Positions 56,301-64,000 of a stretch of 64,000 bases of DNA are shown piece after piece. This DNA comes from Legionella beliardensis (GTDB lineage: Bacteria > Pseudomonadota > Gammaproteobacteria > Legionellales > Legionellaceae): contig NZ_UGNV01000001.1 in assembly GCF_900452395.1 (NCBI RefSeq), forward strand, positions 2,071,501 through 2,135,500. The letters run 5' to 3'. Position 1 is the first letter of the stretch, and each line of letters opens with the position of its first letter. The notes under the pieces are model-generated. The model was not told where the DNA came from, made no database searches, and saw only the letters and a list, made by a program, of their open reading frames with translations. A program made the translations under genes and the position numbers.

Positions 56301-56455
56301 TTCTTACTTTATTATTAAATACCATTTCTACTGACTCTCCTGCAAACACAGATTTGCCCAAGCAAAAAGAGTATCATTATTCACCTTTATTTACTGAATT
56401 AAAACAACCAAAGCAACAAGGGTTTGCACTAACTAACAGTGACCTAACGATGTGA
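53327..56455 (+). CDS. Large membrane protein of unknown function, effector candidate
   Basis: A 1042-residue protein without a signal peptide. The first 550 residues are mostly soluble, with many aromatic, His and Lys residues. From about residue 560 there are several hydrophobic stretches (GTLALLAYIYGGGAIVAPEVL, VAIIITLAMGLGYSM, LDFLLALATVPFLEMGALLI, and a long one near 865-925), then a hydrophilic C-terminal 110 residues ending ALTNSDLTM. I do not recognise a family. Long proteins with internal membrane segments and a polar C-terminus are common among Legionella translocated proteins, so an effector acting on host membranes is a fair guess, unproven. It is a single gene. Confidence 0.6.
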   Translation: MSNLKDIKNSFMKVPLQVRPLNHGVESTCIGSIHGAQAGAVIFGYYHMDYCLPGGDYLRIIANHNKSASQILLFTSDPEKLKQLPGKRVSSLVAECIRQINGYLIRSDSYTNPRYKHQEKKYYYARLCLQGLSDLLEEERKLASHDWTGQEKLRTKVISLIEQCRDKNRLLANSSVVSEGYLGNILYHTKQTAQYYQFNRVFPVSRIDQLDFTDASQSAAERQACFVWDSDIHVEQDEKELDDTLRVLCKLYNLKAAPSLNKTPANRFERLAAFFYDFYENSKYLANHLAKEKLITEKHIKIRSDGLTLTTIKPYYQFVGPIQQGQSSLQALIAHFTHLNHPGLLANSKQHAYDLLTTQANGSWADLPHENRAIIRVKNNMIALHYFEQDGLFYPLPSGEDLVTLSHLTKKHLFLPEKINLQVKAFFSRIPLFFKHSLHSLHYFFTQDLYYDFVNHIHKDHQKAKQIKQETKPILDKPAFFKSIVEIMIGHGLLKNGQSLDAFIQEHITKSKHIIVKEEHMPNAIFYTNPLHRLLSVVRHLGMFFVDKSEENPLIGTLALLAYIYGGGAIVAPEVLKAVLNKLYLNGLIAGIEPTQKLGQWMSHGTMSEAISAAVTYWQGIIVAGDLDHFFINAVNVLRDKPAEVAIIITLAMGLGYSMCKLIPALQKEMGPRPEINYLALGAKGGAAIYDTIMHPGNDWLLGTIKWLFRGLSTLGKIVLGPAIEAYYYGYKAGFLNGLKKSKNLAMLFLKQIGAATLDFLLALATVPFLEMGALLIHVPFRGITNFASRLLGGLGKLKPIGDHFINFAKRPGNLNYLTGFRLLPLYGYTNPIGHYHPNKFINFIMNGFLLLTYPIFQTIKNFLILPLIELLSFSTRLLLTILNPLSRLLAYTLGLAILATAFIWDDSVGGVFRLAAKGITYSSNWLDKQAGHVKQFCLAKIQICRQYLYHMTFAAEDAKLYHINEDKNYYLEKPIRLDKLEKTFTANNPRFLTLLLNTISTDSPANTDLPKQKEYHYSPLFTELKQPKQQGFALTNSDLTM

Positions 56456-56551
56456 AAGCTCCGATTAGCAATATTTAATATAACTAGTTAAAATAATAAA
56501 ACCACAGCATTTTAGCGATTTAATATCACTGACAGCAATAAGGAAATTAGC

Positions 56552-57001
56552 ATGTTTATGCTTAAACGTTTAAATAAGGGCTTTAGTTTAATTGAGATGA
56601 TGATTGTTCTAGTCATTTTCGCTATCCTAGTTACCATCGCCTACCCTAGTTATCAAGATTATGTATCTCGCGGTAGACGGTCTGATGGGCAAGCTGCCTT
56701 ACTTGATTTAGCTAGCCGAATGGAACGCTATTATGCTCAACAAAATACTTATCAAACTGCTACCATTGGAACGGGTGCTGCAACCGATGTAAGAGGAAGT
56801 AACTTATCACCAGAAGGCTGGTATACCCTATCTATTTCAGCTCAAACAGCTTCAAGTTATACCTTACAAGCGGTACCGAACAATCAACAAGCAACGACTG
56901 ATAAGCGATGCCAAACGTTAACAATAAACAATTTAGGGGTAAAAGGAATTACTGCAGGCCCTGCGGGTACTCCTACGGGAACGGTTGCAAATTGTTGGTA
57001 G
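56552..57001 (+). CDS. Type IV pilin PilE-like
   Basis: A 149-residue prepilin. The leader ends KG before FSLIEMMIVLVIFAILVTIAYPSYQDYV, the classic N-methylated helix with Glu5. The PilD peptidase should cut between Gly and Phe. The globular part is short, with a C-terminal disulfide loop between the Cys in KRCQTL and the final ANCW. It belongs to the PilE branch of minor or major pilins. No other pilus gene is adjacent. ATG starts at 56552 and 56558 are both possible; a GGAAAT sequence precedes them. Confidence 0.88.
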   Translation: MFMLKRLNKGFSLIEMMIVLVIFAILVTIAYPSYQDYVSRGRRSDGQAALLDLASRMERYYAQQNTYQTATIGTGAATDVRGSNLSPEGWYTLSISAQTASSYTLQAVPNNQQATTDKRCQTLTINNLGVKGITAGPAGTPTGTVANCW

Positions 57002-57095
57002 CATAACCCTGTAGCTGGACTATAAATAGTCATCAAGGCTTTTATAAGGCCAGTTATTTCATTATAATTAACTTAAGTGATTATTGAGCTTAGCT

Positions 57096-58562
57096 ATGGA
57101 AATTGAATTAACCCCTCTTACAGATTCAAGTTTATCAACCCAAGAGAAAACAGTGAGCAAGGCAGCACAAGAATCCGTGTTGTTGTCTAATACTGAAGGT
57201 AAACAGGTAGAATTAACTGCTGCTGCATTGGATAATTGGCTAACTGAGCTCAGCAAAGATGATCCTACCTTTGAGGAAATCCTTCTAAGTCGTAATGGCT
57301 TACAAAACTCAAGTCAAGTGATTGCCTTCCTACATACGCCTGCCGGCGAAACTGTGCGCGAGCTTGCCCAAGAAGAACTTATTGAAATTGCTGAGCAAGA
57401 AGATGCTCTACGTGAAAAAATAATGGAAAAGCAAGCCGAGCGTCACCATTTATTAGCATACATTCTCCATAAACTTACTTATAAATATCAGGAGCGCTAC
57501 CAAGAATTTTGTGAAAGAGTTCAAGAGCAAATTGATAAACTATTGCATCATAATCAAGAAGAAGAAAAAGCTCACCACACGGAAGATCCTATTGAATTAC
57601 TAGGTTTGCTAGAATTTGCTGAGAGCCTTGAGCATAAAGTACAGGATGAACTTGCTACAAAATCAGCTGAACAGGAAAAAATTCAGCAAGAATTAGATAA
57701 GATTGCCGAGTATGGTGAAACAATTGATAACCGTTACGAAAAAAATCTTGAACCAGGCGCAAACGAGCTAGATGAGCTTAGTGAAAAATTATTAGCTGCT
57801 GATAATGCTCAAGAGGCTATTAAAGGGCAAATCAATGAGCTTGAGTCTAAACTAGATAAGCAAACCGATGAAATTAGCCAGTTGATTGCTAATAATGAAG
57901 ACAAAAAAGCAATGGAATTGCTCCATGAACATAATAAATTACACTTGCAAGTGGCAGGATTAAAAGACATGCTTGCTGTCGTAAATGAGGAGAAAAAACT
58001 TTTTGATAAAGATGGTAAAGAAACAGACTCATTTAAAGAGGCGGCTTTTATCTTAAAGCCTGATCAACGAGTTGTTATCCAAAACAATAAGTATTATTTA
58101 GTAACTGGCACGCAGTTAACCGAGGATAATAAGCTACAAGCAGAGGCGAAATTCAATAAGCTTAAACCAGAAATTTTAGCCGTTAAAAGCCTTGTTCAAG
58201 AAAATAAAAAAGAAGAAAAGGCCTTCCATGGGAAGCGACTGGAAGCGGCGACCGAGCGAAACAAAACCTTACAAGATGAAGTTAGTGCGTTAAACAATAA
58301 ACTTAATCAACTTCAAGTCACTAAAGCAAATATTGCAGCACAATTAAAGGAAGCCAATCCAAATTTAAAATTAACAAACACAATGCAACATGCGAAGCCA
58401 ACTATCTCCCGTAGTTCAGCAAGGCAATTAGAAAATTTTCTTTCTGAGGCTTTAGATTCAGAAATAAAGCAAATCACCATGAAAGAGCAATTACAAGCAC
58501 AAAAAAATAATAACAATAAAACCTCAGCGCCAACACCCTTTGCAACGACACCTAAGCCTTAA
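57096..58562 (+). CDS. Coiled-coil protein of unknown function
   Basis: A 488-residue, strongly charged protein, mostly long helices rich in Glu, Lys, Gln and Leu: LAQEELIEIAEQEDALREKI near 95, AEQEKIQQELDKIAEYGE near 190, and KTLQDEVSALNNKLNQLQ near 395. A small less helical patch (DQRVVIQNNKYYLVTGTQL) lies near 325. It has no signal peptide and the tail is Asn/Pro/Thr-rich. No family is recognised. Long coiled coils are frequent in Legionella effectors, but they are also common elsewhere. ATG 57096 is preferred to TTG 57084. Confidence 0.6.
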   Translation: MEIELTPLTDSSLSTQEKTVSKAAQESVLLSNTEGKQVELTAAALDNWLTELSKDDPTFEEILLSRNGLQNSSQVIAFLHTPAGETVRELAQEELIEIAEQEDALREKIMEKQAERHHLLAYILHKLTYKYQERYQEFCERVQEQIDKLLHHNQEEEKAHHTEDPIELLGLLEFAESLEHKVQDELATKSAEQEKIQQELDKIAEYGETIDNRYEKNLEPGANELDELSEKLLAADNAQEAIKGQINELESKLDKQTDEISQLIANNEDKKAMELLHEHNKLHLQVAGLKDMLAVVNEEKKLFDKDGKETDSFKEAAFILKPDQRVVIQNNKYYLVTGTQLTEDNKLQAEAKFNKLKPEILAVKSLVQENKKEEKAFHGKRLEAATERNKTLQDEVSALNNKLNQLQVTKANIAAQLKEANPNLKLTNTMQHAKPTISRSSARQLENFLSEALDSEIKQITMKEQLQAQKNNNNKTSAPTPFATTPKP

Positions 58563-58624
58563 AACGTTACACTGGCCAGTATCAGTATTTTTGTGTTTAA
58601 TTTATATTGCTGGCTATACATATA

Positions 58625-58776
58625 GGCACTGTTGCGTAGAAAACCAAGCTAGAAGACAGCAATCTAGACAAGTGCGTTTTCCAAAGCCCAAGCTGGATTG
58701 CTTCGCTTCGCTCGCAAAGGCGAACGAATGGACTAAAGTAAGTGGCTGCTTTTTATTTTATCCACGCAACTATACC
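58625..58776. mobile_element. 152 bp MITE-like element, related inverted ends
   Basis: The left end GGCACTGTTGCG (58625) and the complement of the right end GGTATAGTTGCGTGG (58776) are imperfect inverted repeats. They share the GTTGCG core with the element at 43210-43339. TACATATA flanks both sides (58617-58624 and 58778-58785), an eight-base target duplication. The interior differs from the rdgC copy, so the same transposase may move different cargo. Confidence 0.7.
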
Positions 58777-59019
58777 CTACATATAAGGCATTTGACCGCA
58801 ACGTGATTTTTCAATCTTAAATCGTAGGCTATTGATATTTATATAAAAATATGTAAACTTACCCACCCAGAATGATTTTTTCTTAGTGTAAATAAGCAAA
58901 AATCATCAAAGATGACTGCATTAAAAGTAAAAAGTAAAAAACACACATCTAGGTTATTTCACCATTAACAATGGTTGATAAATTATTAAATTTTACTCCA
59001 AACTCTATATGAGGTAGAC

Positions 59020-59700
59020 ATGCAATTTAAGATAGAACCCAAAATAGCTAAACATATCGATAATAAGTCATTCCAAGAATCAAGTATCTATCGTGGCCCA
59101 AAGCTCGACTCTGCTGCTACTCGCAGTAACACGCAGAGACTTTTAAGAAACCAGGGAAATATGTTCAATGCTCTGATTGAACTGAGCCGAGGGTTGGAAA
59201 CAATAAACGCCAACTTCCTTAACGTCAAAGAATCGCAAACTTTAAATAAAAAAACATACCCTGACTGTTTAACTTCCTATAAAGCTGATGCCAAAAAAAT
59301 TAGTAAGACTGACGTAAACATCATTCTTGCTAAACTACAAGCTCATTTAGGCTTATTAGCTTCATCGGTGGCTAATGTTAACATGTCTTCTCTACAGGAA
59401 GGCGATTTAGCACAGCCAATGGAGGATGAGCACGATGCGCTTCCTGCCATTAAGCGTTTTATTGCGCCCGATAACAAAGAGCAAGTTTTCGTGGCTATTT
59501 GCCTAAACCAAGGCGTCAGAGAATGCATTTGCCAACTAGCAGTACATGAGAAAATTGCAATTGAAGACAGAAATCACTATATCAATTTATTATTAGCCTA
59601 TGAGAATAGGTCCGCTTCAGACGTTCACACCGCCTATTTAGCTATATATCAATTAGAAATAATTGGCCAAATGCTCATGTCCCAACAAGCTGTCTGCTAA
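59020..59700 (+). CDS. Unrecognised soluble protein
   Basis: A 226-residue protein with no signal peptide or membrane segment. It is predicted mainly helical (MFNALIELSRGLETINANFL; TDVNIILAKLQAHLGLLASS; the C-terminal HTAYLAIYQLEIIGQMLM). The middle has an acidic loop (EDEHDALPAIKRF) followed by QVFVAICLNQGVRECICQL, with two cysteines. No family recognised. Its stop overlaps the next start as TAATG, so the two genes form an operon. Possible effector by location only. Confidence 0.55.
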   Translation: MQFKIEPKIAKHIDNKSFQESSIYRGPKLDSAATRSNTQRLLRNQGNMFNALIELSRGLETINANFLNVKESQTLNKKTYPDCLTSYKADAKKISKTDVNIILAKLQAHLGLLASSVANVNMSSLQEGDLAQPMEDEHDALPAIKRFIAPDNKEQVFVAICLNQGVRECICQLAVHEKIAIEDRNHYINLLLAYENRSASDVHTAYLAIYQLEIIGQMLMSQQAVC

Positions 59701-60059
59701 TGTCTCAGCAAAAATTATTTGCGGAAAGAGAAGAAAAGCTACAAGAAAAGATTACAATACTTGAACAAAAACACGACATGAGTCAACAAGAACTACAAGG
59801 AATAAAAAAAGATTTATCACAAGTTCTTTCTATACTTACCGAGATGCAGCAAAAAGAAAAAACTGTTATCAATGAATCTACACCCTCGCAATCTTCTATA
59901 AAGGGGCCATCTCCTCAAAGGAATAGACTATTTTCTTCTAGTTCTCCTAACCCTGCTAATAAAAAAAATGAACTAAAAACTATTACCCCGTGCCCTAATA
60001 GCTCGGATGATGATCTTGACTTTATGTCAAGCTTTTGTGCTGTAGAGTATAGAAAATAA
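59700..60059 (+). CDS. Small coiled-coil protein, translationally coupled
   Basis: A 119-residue protein. The first 60 residues are a charged coiled coil (REEKLQEKITILEQKHDMSQ; LSQVLSILTEMQQKEK). The rest is Ser/Pro/Asn-rich and disordered, ending DDDLDFMSSFCAVEYRK. The ATG shares its first base with the stop of the preceding gene, so it depends on that gene's translation. It could be a chaperone-like partner, or the two may have been one gene. No family recognised. Confidence 0.5.
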   Translation: MSQQKLFAEREEKLQEKITILEQKHDMSQQELQGIKKDLSQVLSILTEMQQKEKTVINESTPSQSSIKGPSPQRNRLFSSSSPNPANKKNELKTITPCPNSSDDDLDFMSSFCAVEYRK

Positions 60060-60079
60060 TAATTTCCGCTAACGCGCTT

Positions 60080-60183
60080 GATATTGTTGCGTGGATAGAT
60101 TAAGTAATCAAAACGATCTTGTAGCCTGGGTGCAGCACAGCGAAACCCGGGTTGCAGTCCTTGCGGACTTACACCCAGGCTAC
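60080..60183. repeat. Truncated copy of the GTTGCG/REP-like element
   Basis: The left part (GATATTGTTGCGTGGATAGA at 60080 on) and the REP-like palindrome at 60121-60183 (GTAGCCTGGGTGCAG to CACCCAGGCTAC) follow the same order as the reversed rdgC element. The right inverted end is missing, so this is a decayed copy. Confidence 0.7.
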
Positions 60184-60292
60184 AAAAAAATCCATAGCCT
60201 CTACACTTCACCCATAATTTAAATCAATCATCATTGCTATGCCTAGGTGAAACGATGTGGAAACCTGGGTTCCAGCCCTCTGGGCCTGCACC

Positions 60293-60522
60293 CCATAGCC
60301 GTCAGGCTAAGCAAATAGTTCTCTTATCACCATAGAAAATAATATGTTTAGAGTAATTACGGTCTCACAGCAGAGGTAAGTTTGGTCCCTTTTTGGAACG
60401 TGGTTGTGCATGGATGCACAACATCGAGCCGCATGGATGGTTTCGGCGCCTCCAAAAAGGGACCAAATTTACCTCTGCCTGCCTCTACCTTGACTCTTGG
60501 GCGCTTAGCCTGACGGCTATGG
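60293..60522. mobile_element. 230 bp MITE inserted into a REP-like copy
   Basis: Perfect 20-base inverted ends (CCATAGCCGTCAGGCTAAGC at 60293-60312 and its complement at 60503-60522). GCCTGCACC (60284-60292) and GCCTGCTCC (60523-60531) flank it as a nine-base target duplication with one difference. It splits a REP-like unit whose halves lie at 60241-60292 and 60524-60540. The ends differ from those of the GTTGCG family, so this is a second element family. It has no coding capacity. Confidence 0.8.
60371..60477. repeat. Long near-perfect palindrome inside the 230 bp element
   Basis: Arms of 27 bases (60371-60397 and 60451-60477, beginning CAGAGGTAAGTTTGGTCC) differ at one position. The loop contains a second hairpin, TTGTGCAT/ATGCACAA at 60404-60421. 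A transcript would fold into a strong branched stem. Confidence 0.7.
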
Positions 60523-60540
60523 GCCTGCTCCCAGGCTCCA

Positions 60541-60716
60541 TTTACTTAGTATAAAATAAATCACAACCGCGGCTTGGCGATGCTTGTCTATAAAAGCGCT
60601 TAGACAAGAAACTTAAAGCCATGCTTAGACTTTGCAATCTAAGCATGTAATATACTTGCTAAGAAGCGCTAACTCTTCTACCATAAGTGCATTGCCGTTT
60701 GTTCATGAAGAGTATA
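60541..60716. other. Intergenic with small hairpins
   Basis: CTTGTCTA/TAGACAAG (about 60583-60608) and ATGCTTAGA/TCTAAGCAT (60621-60629 and 60638-60646) form two hairpins before the aldolase-like gene. They might be a terminator or leader structure, but no poly-T follows. Confidence 0.35.
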
Positions 60717-61271
60717 ATGACTGATAAATTATTTAACACACAGACAATCATCGTCACACTGGATGTGGATGCCTTACTTTTTAACAGGTTGGAGCAGGTT
60801 GCCCAAGCAGGTTTTTCAGCCGTTGAAATTAATACGCATGATACAGGTTTATTAAAAGCTATTTTAGAGCAATTTCCCGGACTGCGCATCGGAGCAGCTA
60901 ATATTCTTAATACTGAGCAGTTAGAAAATTGCTATCAAGCGGGCGTTCATTTCGCTTCAAGCCCAGGCTTCTTGCCTGCAATTGCACAAACTGCAGCAAT
61001 TTATTCTATTAATTACTTACCTGGTATTGCGACTATTTCTGAAGCGATGCAAGTCATGGCTCTTGGCTATTCACAAGCTCGCCCTTACCCATCTACTTTA
61101 TCGTTTTGTGCTTTATTAAATCGCTGCTTGCCTATGTTACGTTTATTTCCAACTGAAGTTGAATGGGATGAGGCTGAGCATTATTTATCGCTGCCTTGTG
61201 TTGATGCAGTAAGTATTTTAAATCCTGAATCAACTCAGTTAAGCACGTTGTCTACAGCTATTTTTGCCTAA
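60717..61271 (+). CDS. KDPG-aldolase-fold protein lacking catalytic lysine
   Basis: A 184-residue protein with the pattern of 2-keto-3-deoxy-6-phosphogluconate aldolase (Eda): AGFSAVEINTHD, LRIGAANILNTEQLENCYQAG, HFASSPGF and YLPGIATISEAMQVMALGY. The Schiff-base lysine in the Eda motif KFFPAE is replaced (ARPYPST here). The arginine of TLRT is His, the GAGT loop reads GAAN, and the PTGG phosphate loop reads PTEV. A normal aldolase reaction is therefore unlikely. The Glu in AVEI is kept. The ATG at 60717 is preferred to a start ten codons upstream. Its last 33 bases overlap the convergent lspA gene. Confidence 0.75.
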   Translation: MTDKLFNTQTIIVTLDVDALLFNRLEQVAQAGFSAVEINTHDTGLLKAILEQFPGLRIGAANILNTEQLENCYQAGVHFASSPGFLPAIAQTAAIYSINYLPGIATISEAMQVMALGYSQARPYPSTLSFCALLNRCLPMLRLFPTEVEWDEAEHYLSLPCVDAVSILNPESTQLSTLSTAIFA

Positions 61272-61715
61272 ATCAATCAATAGTAAGAAAGCGCCAACAC
61301 AAATGGCGCTGTCTGCAAAATTAAATACTGGCCAATGGTAATTTTTATAGTACACTTCAATAAAATCAACTACATAACCAACGATAGCCCGATCATAAAG
61401 ATTGCCAATTGCGCCACCTAATATTAAGCTTACCCCAATTAATTGTAATTTTAAATGCTTAGGAATACGCAATAACCATACTAGTAAAACTACACTCATG
61501 ACTAAGCTAAATATGGCAAATAACCAGCGCTGCCATCCACCCGCGCTACTTAAAAAGCTAAAAGCAGCGCCTGTATTGTAGGCTAAGGTAAAATTAACCA
61601 TAGGTAATAGTGGCTCAGGTTGATAGGGTAGTAACTGTGTTGCAGCCCAAAATTTAGTAAGCTGATCAATAATAACAACTACCAAACTTAAGAGTAACCA
61701 GGGCCATTTTTTCAT
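61239..61715 (-). CDS. lspA: Lipoprotein signal peptidase
   Basis: A 158-residue inner-membrane aspartyl protease with four membrane segments that removes signal peptides from prolipoproteins. [28 protein letters not shown] and VFNFADSAI are the family boxes, and the last two hold the catalytic aspartates. Its ATG overlaps the ileS stop as ATGA, the usual ileS-lspA arrangement. Lipoproteins in this window (EnhA-like, BamD) are among its substrates. Confidence 0.96.
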   Translation of the reverse strand: MKKWPWLLLSLVVVIIDQLTKFWAATQLLPYQPEPLLPMVNFTLAYNTGAAFSFLSSAGGWQRWLFAIFSLVMSVVLLVWLLRIPKHLKLQLIGVSLILGGAIGNLYDRAIVGYVVDFIEVYYKNYHWPVFNFADSAICVGAFLLLIDLGKNSCRQRA

Positions 61716-64000
61716 GCAAAATTCCTAACCTCATCTTTTCCAGTAATATTGTCAGTACAGCGGCGGCATAAATCAGCATACTCTGGATTTAAGCCAATGT
61801 CACCTGTTCGATGCCAGCAACGCGCACATTTCGCCATGTCGCTTGCTTTGACTGCAATAGCTAAATCAAGCTCAGCATTAACACTAAGGTCAGCAGGCTT
61901 AGCATTTAACGGTTCAACAGTTGCAGAGGAAGTAATTAATAAAAATCGTAATTCCTCACCTAACTGACTTAATTGATCTTTTAATTTAGGACCTGCATAT
62001 AAAATAACTTCCGCAGCTAAAGCAGAGCCCACCACACCTTGCTGTCGTTGGTTTTCAATTGCTTTATTGACTTCATTACGTACTGTTTGTAATAACTGCC
62101 AAAAATTCATATCGATTGTTTTAATATCAGGCCATGCTGTATACCAAGTTTCTAAAAAGATTGAGTCATTTGTTTTGCCCGGTATAAATTGCCAAATCTC
62201 TTCAGCAGTAAATGACAAGATGGGTGCTAACCAACGAGTTAAAGCTTGGACAATATGATACATCGCCGTTTGGCACGAGCGCCGAGCTAGGCTATTTTTT
62301 GGCGTTGTGTATTGCCTGTCTTTAATAACGTCCAAATAAAAACTACCCAAATCTACCGCACAAAAGTTATGAACTTTTTGATAGATAATATGAAAATTAT
62401 AGTTTTGGTAGGCGGTTAGGATTTCATCTTGTAACTGTTGTGCTCTTTTAATAGCCCAGCTATCAAGTACTACTAAATTTTCGCCAGAAAGCAAATGCTC
62501 GCGAGGTTCAAAATCGACTAAATTAGCTAATAAGAAACGAGCTGTATTACGTATACGACGATAAGCATCACTGGTTCGTTTAATAATTTCCTCAGAAATA
62601 CTGACTTCATTACGGTAATCGGTTGAGGAAACCCACAAACGTAACACGTCAGCACCATGCTGGTTAATAAGCTTATCTAGAGAAACATAGTTACCCTTAG
62701 ATTTAGATAATTTTCTACCCTCGGCATCAACAGTATACCCATGCGTTAACACAGTTTTGTAGGGCGCATGCCCATACATGGCAACAGCCGTTGTTAGAGA
62801 TGAATTAAACCAGCCGCGGTGTTGATCAGACCCTTCAAAATAAATATCAGCAGGTAACCCCAACGCCTGATTTTGCATCAAAACGCTGTAATGTGAAACG
62901 CCAGAATCAAACCACACATCCAATGTGTCAGTTAGCTTGTCATAATCATTAGCATCATCACCTAAAAGATCTTCCGTCTTAAGTTCAAACCAAGCCTCAA
63001 TACCCTTTTCTTCAACCTGCTTAGCAACTTTTTCAATTAACTCCAAGGTATTTGGATGTAAATCACGCGTTGATTTATGCACAAATAAGGGTATAGGTGT
63101 ACCCCAAGCCCTTTGTCTAGAAATACACCAATCAGGCCTATTTTCTACCATACTACTAATGCGAGGCTTGCCCCACTCTGGAATCCAATTAACGTGCTCA
63201 ATTTCCTTTAAAATATCTTTCCGTAAATTATTTTTATCCATGGAAATAAACCACTGTGGAGTTGCTAAAAATATCATGGGTGTTTTATGACGCCAACAAT
63301 GTGGATAGCTATGCTGAATCAATTCCTTATGTAATAGCACCTGTCTTTCGCTAAGCAATTCAATGATTTTTTCATTTGTTTTTAAAACTGACATGCCACC
63401 AAAATACTGAACATCAGCCGCATAACAACCATTGCCCATAACAGGATTTATTAAAGGTAAGTTAAACGCTTGGCCAACCGTGTAATCTTCAACACCATGA
63501 GCAGGTGCTGTATGTACACAGCCTGTACCGGAGTCAGTTGTTACATGCTCACCAGTGATAATAGGCACTAATCTGTCATAAAAAGGATGCTTTAACTTTA
63601 AGTAGGTAAATGTTTCACCAGGTAACTTGCCAAAACGTTTGTAATTTGCAAGACCATACCGGCTCATTACTTGCTCAACTAAAACATCAATAATTAAGAA
63701 ATAGTTATCACCACCATCAACTAATTCATAATTTAATTCAGGATGCAAAGTGACCGCTTCATTTGCAGGCAAAGTCCAGGGCGTGGTTGTCCATATAGGT
63801 ACAATCACAGGCTTAGTGGGAAGGCTTAAGTCAACTCGGCTGATAAAATCATTGGGATTTTCTGCATAAAAAGCAACATCAATAGAGGAGGATGTTTTAT
63901 CTTCATAATCTACTTCAGCTTCGGCTAAAGCAGAGCCACAATCTATACACCAATGGACAGGCTTAAACCCTTGTTGTAAATGGCCATTGGCAATTATTTT
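61712..64000 (-). CDS. ileS: Isoleucyl-tRNA synthetase, 5' end beyond window
   Basis: The frame stays open to the right edge (reads [18 protein letters not shown] at the edge), so 763 codons of an enzyme of about 930 residues are visible and the HIGH motif lies outside. Visible parts are the end of the first catalytic half, the editing domain ([28 protein letters not shown]), the second half with KLSKSKGN, the anticodon-binding domain, and the C-terminal zinc site ([14 protein letters not shown]). It charges tRNA-Ile and hydrolyses misactivated valine. It is bacterial type with the C-terminal zinc domain. lspA follows with an ATGA overlap. Confidence 0.97.
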   Translation of the reverse strand, partial: KIIANGHLQQGFKPVHWCIDCGSALAEAEVDYEDKTSSSIDVAFYAENPNDFISRVDLSLPTKPVIVPIWTTTPWTLPANEAVTLHPELNYELVDGGDNYFLIIDVLVEQVMSRYGLANYKRFGKLPGETFTYLKLKHPFYDRLVPIITGEHVTTDSGTGCVHTAPAHGVEDYTVGQAFNLPLINPVMGNGCYAADVQYFGGMSVLKTNEKIIELLSERQVLLHKELIQHSYPHCWRHKTPMIFLATPQWFISMDKNNLRKDILKEIEHVNWIPEWGKPRISSMVENRPDWCISRQRAWGTPIPLFVHKSTRDLHPNTLELIEKVAKQVEEKGIEAWFELKTEDLLGDDANDYDKLTDTLDVWFDSGVSHYSVLMQNQALGLPADIYFEGSDQHRGWFNSSLTTAVAMYGHAPYKTVLTHGYTVDAEGRKLSKSKGNYVSLDKLINQHGADVLRLWVSSTDYRNEVSISEEIIKRTSDAYRRIRNTARFLLANLVDFEPREHLLSGENLVVLDSWAIKRAQQLQDEILTAYQNYNFHIIYQKVHNFCAVDLGSFYLDVIKDRQYTTPKNSLARRSCQTAMYHIVQALTRWLAPILSFTAEEIWQFIPGKTNDSIFLETWYTAWPDIKTIDMNFWQLLQTVRNEVNKAIENQRQQGVVGSALAAEVILYAGPKLKDQLSQLGEELRFLLITSSATVEPLNAKPADLSVNAELDLAIAVKASDMAKCARCWHRTGDIGLNPEYADLCRRCTDNITGKDEVRNFA

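Noticed and set aside
58540-58806. Open frame of 88 codons on the plus strand
   Set aside because: It begins inside the end of the coiled-coil gene and is mostly made of the MITE at 58625-58776; no family features or ribosome-binding site.
5620-60540. CRISPR array from recurring palindromic units
   Set aside because: The units are dispersed over tens of kilobases, differ in sequence and are not separated by regular spacers; no cas gene is present.

Overview
The window looks like chromosome of a Legionella or close Legionellales relative. This is inferred from gene content, not from a database search. It is AT-rich and gammaproteobacterial in core gene order (hisGDCBHA-F-IE, era-recO-pdxJ, ileS-lspA, bamD). 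It carries many genes with eukaryote-like domains of the kind delivered by the Dot/Icm type IV secretion system: two ankyrin proteins, an F-box protein, a DXD-type glycosyltransferase and large unrecognised coiled-coil or membrane proteins. It also has an EnhA-like L,D-transpeptidase and an lpxA-gnnA-gnnB group, which fits the 2,3-diamino-2,3-dideoxyglucose lipid A known from Legionella.

Layout. 0-5.7 kb: accessory region with an unknown gene cut by the left edge, a DUF423 membrane protein, a dead RelE/HigA-type toxin-antitoxin pair, a DUF72 protein with a glycosyltransferase, and an ankyrin-protein glutaminase gene split by a frameshift. 5.7-11 kb: L,D-transpeptidase, cytochrome c5, FlgM-like protein, a CHASE3-PAS-GAF-GGDEF protein, an SDR and an isochorismatase-like hydrolase. 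11-18.5 kb: a complete histidine operon led by a TrpR-family regulator. 18.5-22.3 kb: a 902-residue ankyrin protein with a probable papain-like protease head, beside a divergent F-box protein. 22.3-25.2 kb: deaminase, GreB and a second GAF-GGDEF protein.

25.2-39.7 kb is a visibly AT-richer block. It holds a condensation-domain-like acyltransferase with an altered active site, a MATE exporter and a single-module polyketide synthase (FAAL-ACP-KS-AT-KR-ACP, no thioesterase). A DUF218 membrane protein, an LpxA and the GnnA/GnnB pair follow. The synthase should make one 3-hydroxyacyl-ACP from a free fatty acid. LpxA needs exactly that class of donor, so a link between the synthase and lipid A or another acylated envelope product is the most interesting hypothesis here.

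39.9-50.7 kb is mostly housekeeping: rlmI, an outer-membrane protein, rdgC, bamD, tRNA-Ser, a 2-oxoacid:ferredoxin oxidoreductase, pdxJ, recO and era. 51.2-60 kb is accessory: a lone SLBB polysaccharide-export protein of different base composition, a 1042-residue membrane protein, a type IV pilin, a coiled-coil protein and two coupled unknown genes. 60.7-64 kb has an aldolase-fold protein without its catalytic lysine, lspA, and ileS running off the right edge.

Small non-coding elements are scattered through the intergenic spaces. They include REP-like palindromes, two MITE-type elements with GTTGCG-containing inverted ends and 8-9 bp target duplications, and a different 230 bp element inserted inside a REP-like copy. 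No rRNA, CRISPR array, transposase or integrase was seen.
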